In this document: piece after piece, positions 13,882 through 15,099 of the stretch
Layout: each line of letters begins with the position of its first letter
Position numbering within the stretch: the stretch's first letter is position 1
Source: JAUIGE01 sp045106685
Lineage (GTDB): Bacteria > Bacteroidota > Bacteroidia > J057
Reading direction: 5' to 3'
NCBI GenBank assembly: GCA_045106685.1
Contig: JBGCFB010000300.1
Location: 1 to 15,099 of the forward strand
Length of the DNA: 15,099 bases
Translations under genes and position numbers: made by a program
The notes under the pieces: generated by a model
What the model saw: the letters and a program-made list of their open reading frames with translations, nothing else
Database searches by the model: none
Told to the model about the DNA's origin: nothing

Positions 13882-13905
13882 ACCATAACGAGTTTGGATT
13901 ACTTA

Positions 13906-13923
13906 ATGTTCCACGTGGAACAT
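13906..13923. other. parS centromere site 1
   Basis: Contains TGTTCCACGTGGAACA (13907-13922), identical to the perfect 16-bp parS palindrome bound by ParB in Pseudomonas and one step from the Bacillus site; palindromic over 18 bp. It lies 4 bp past the stop of the beta-barrel gene and 43 bp upstream of the mnmG -7 box. Confidence 0.9.
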
Positions 13924-13927
13924 AGCC

Positions 13928-14575
13928 TTAGAGGGCCACTTGCAAGTAGATAGCGCCTGGCGTATCCAGCGAATGTCTTAGCGTGGTTTCAGAAATAGTC
14001 CTAGGACTACCTGACGACCCTGCCTTTAGGCTATTTTGAAAATGATCAATCTGTCCAACATATCGCAATTCAGTCCCAAAGCTAATTCGTGGAGCAACTT
14101 GAAAACGAAGCCCTAACACGCCTGCAAGCCCCAATGTATTTGTAGCGTTATGAATTTCAACTTCTTCCTGCGAACCACTCAGTCCCACCCTAAAAGCATC
14201 AGACTTCTGAGAAGTTCTACCCAAAAGCACATCGGCTCCAATAAACACCATCCATTTTGGAGTAAGCCATATGTGCCCTTCACCTCCTAATCGCAACCTA
14301 GCCCTGATGGTATTATTCGATGACTCGTTTGAGACAGAATCACCAAACTGCATAAAGCCATTCCCGTCAGTACCACTAACGTTAAGGCCAGCTCTAAATG
14401 CAGAGTTTGTGTAGAAGTGTCTGTACGTAAGTCCATAACCGCCAGCAGCATTTCCCAAAAGACCATTAATAGAAGTACCAAGTTCATGTTTCCTATCAGC
14501 ATCCAGTAAAGGAGACTGACCAAGGGCAAGACTACAAGAGGTTAAGGCGACCAATACAAGCAAATATTTTTTCAT
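13928..14575 (-). CDS. outer-membrane beta-barrel protein between two parS sites
   Basis: 215 aa from the ATG at 14573-14575; the GTG just before it (14576-14578) would add only one residue. Signal peptide MKKYLLVLVALTSCSLALGQ, with cleavage after LGQ. The TSC in the middle is not a convincing lipobox because the hydrophobic core continues past it. The mature protein has alternating strand patterns (GYGLTYRHFYTN, RARLRLGGEGHIWL, LAGVLGLRFQVAPRISFG) and a C-terminal AIYLQVAL strand ending in a hydrophobic residue, as beta-barrels do. The function is unknown. parS 1 lies 4 bp after its stop and parS 2 lies 31 bp before its ATG, probably overlapping its promoter. Its transcription runs toward mnmG with no terminator between. 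Confidence 0.82.
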   Translation of the reverse strand: MKKYLLVLVALTSCSLALGQSPLLDADRKHELGTSINGLLGNAAGGYGLTYRHFYTNSAFRAGLNVSGTDGNGFMQFGDSVSNESSNNTIRARLRLGGEGHIWLTPKWMVFIGADVLLGRTSQKSDAFRVGLSGSQEEVEIHNATNTLGLAGVLGLRFQVAPRISFGTELRYVGQIDHFQNSLKAGSSGSPRTISETTLRHSLDTPGAIYLQVAL

Positions 14576-14606
14576 CACTAAAAAAGAATAAGGGTGTTGA
14601 TAATAG

Positions 14607-14624
14607 ATGTTCCACGTGGAACAT
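14607..14624. other. parS centromere site 2
   Basis: TGTTCCACGTGGAACA at 14608-14623, with flanks extending the perfect palindrome to 20 bp (14606-14625). It lies 31 bp upstream of the beta-barrel ATG, where a -33 region would be expected, so ParB binding may affect that promoter. Confidence 0.9.
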
Positions 14625-14779
14625 CAGAAGACACCATCAATATCGTAGCTTATTGCAAGGAAGTAGCTTCGGATGAATAAACGTGTAGGCTTTTGCGCCA
14701 AGCGTGTTGAATAGGGGAGGCCTCAGCTACGCTCGGTCTAAAGAATGTGCGCTGGTGCGTATTCCAAAATATTCATTAG

Positions 14780-14847
14780 GGATTATCACGTTTGGTTTCT
14801 TATGGTAGGGGCGTTTTGCAAAACGCCCCTACGAAACGTGATAATCC
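14780..14847. repeat. nested cruciform: 28-bp palindrome inside a 14-bp inverted repeat
   Basis: The inner part (14805-14832) is a perfect 28-bp palindrome starting GTAGGGGCGTTTTGC. The outer arms GGATTATCACGTTT (14780-14793) and AAACGTGATAATCC (14834-14847) are also perfect. The left spacer is 11 nt and the right spacer 1 nt. The inner palindrome resembles the element at 4997-5040. No T-run follows. Confidence 0.85.
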
Positions 14848-14893
14848 TTATTAGATATTAACTATTTAGGCTGGCTTGCTCATTCGTAATTCC

Positions 14894-14920
14894 GTGGTAA
14901 CTGAGCGGTGTCGAAGCCAC
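14894..14920. repeat. REP-like CTGAGCGGTGTCGAAG element
   Basis: GTGG (14894-14897) and CCAC (14917-14920) enclose CTGAGCGGTGTCGAAG, a variant of the CTGAGC..GTCGAAG intergenic repeat common in Bacteroidota genomes. It lies 26 bp from the next hairpin. Confidence 0.5.
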
Positions 14921-14946
14921 CTTAGCCCATACGCTTCGCGCAGATT

Positions 14947-14978
14947 CTTGGTCGTTCCGGCTCCGCTCAACGACCAAG
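14947..14978. repeat. hairpin CTTGGTCGTT / AACGACCAAG
   Basis: Perfect 10-bp arms (14947-14956 and 14969-14978) with a 12-nt loop. Read on the minus strand the loop is GAGCGGAGCCGG, resembling the GAGCGGTGTCGAA core of the preceding element, so both may belong to one REP-like family. Confidence 0.7.
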
Positions 14979-15075
14979 TTTCATTTTTGAAAGGCAGCTA
15001 ATTAGTTATCCTAGATGTTCGTCCGGGCGGAGACAAGGGCCAGTATCTTGAAAGGAAAAAAAAAAAAAAAAGCCT

Positions 15076-15099
15076 CCTATGTTCCACGTGGAACATAGG
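15076..15099. other. parS centromere site 3, 24-bp palindrome at the window edge
   Basis: TGTTCCACGTGGAACA (15080-15095) inside a perfect 24-bp palindrome that reaches the last base of the window and may continue beyond it. On the minus strand it is followed by AGGC and then 16 T, the layout of an intrinsic terminator for a leftward gene further right. Confidence 0.88.

Larger units (their letters stand above)
14625..15075. other. 451-bp non-coding stretch rich in palindromes
   Basis: No plausible reading frame on either strand. It holds several unrelated inverted repeats listed separately, plus shorter REP-like scraps such as TCAGCTACGCTCGGTC near 14727. It ends in a run of 16 A at 15056-15071. 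It is bounded by parS sites on both sides. Confidence 0.75.

Noticed and set aside
14640..14760. GCGCCAAGCG and CGCTGGTGCG considered as a further inverted repeat
   Set aside because: Two mismatches in ten and a spacer of over 40 nt; not distinguishable from chance.

Overview
The window is chromosomal DNA from a member of the Bacteroidota, probably of the Saprospiria/Lewinella type. The phylum call rests on a protein with a type IX secretion (T9SS) C-terminal sorting domain, several small outer-membrane beta-barrel proteins, and promoter -7 boxes that match the Bacteroidota consensus TAnnTTTG instead of a sigma-70 -10 box. The finer placement is only an impression.

Layout. Bases 1-4428 read rightward: the 3' part of a UvrD/PcrA helicase gene, a long intergenic hairpin, a sterol-desaturase-like membrane di-iron enzyme, a two-helix PH-like membrane protein, and a tandem pair of paralogous membrane proteins of unknown function. 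Bases 4498-8983 read leftward: a small conserved Bacteroidota protein, an AcuI/YhdH-type NADPH-dependent reductase, a secreted FG-GAP/Calx-beta/T9SS protein, and a TIGR03032 (DUF4915) protein. A 349-bp AT-rich gap (8984-9332) may hold a decayed REP-associated transposase (RAYT) relic on the + strand. Next comes a leftward two-gene unit (beta-barrel protein, then a serine-hydrolase lipoprotein) and a rightward TetR regulator of the NemR/AcuR type. mnmG (gidA) converges on the TetR gene across a strong bidirectional terminator, and another beta-barrel gene follows upstream of mnmG.

The right end is the most striking part. Three perfect copies of the chromosomal centromere site parS (TGTTCCACGTGGAACA) lie within 1.2 kb, beside mnmG. 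Two of them bracket one small outer-membrane protein gene. The third is a 24-bp palindrome next to a 16-A run and could also serve as a terminator. This suggests an origin-proximal ParB loading zone. The space between the second and third parS is packed with REP-like palindromes, and one of these belongs to a hairpin family also seen near 5.0 kb.

Possible links between genes. The TetR protein has the Cys of the redox-sensing NemR family and resembles AcuR, the regulator of acuI elsewhere. TAGACTAGT-type near-palindromes flank its gene, and a related half-site sits at the predicted acuI start. TetR control of acuI is therefore a testable hypothesis. No tRNA, rRNA, CRISPR array or intact insertion sequence was seen.
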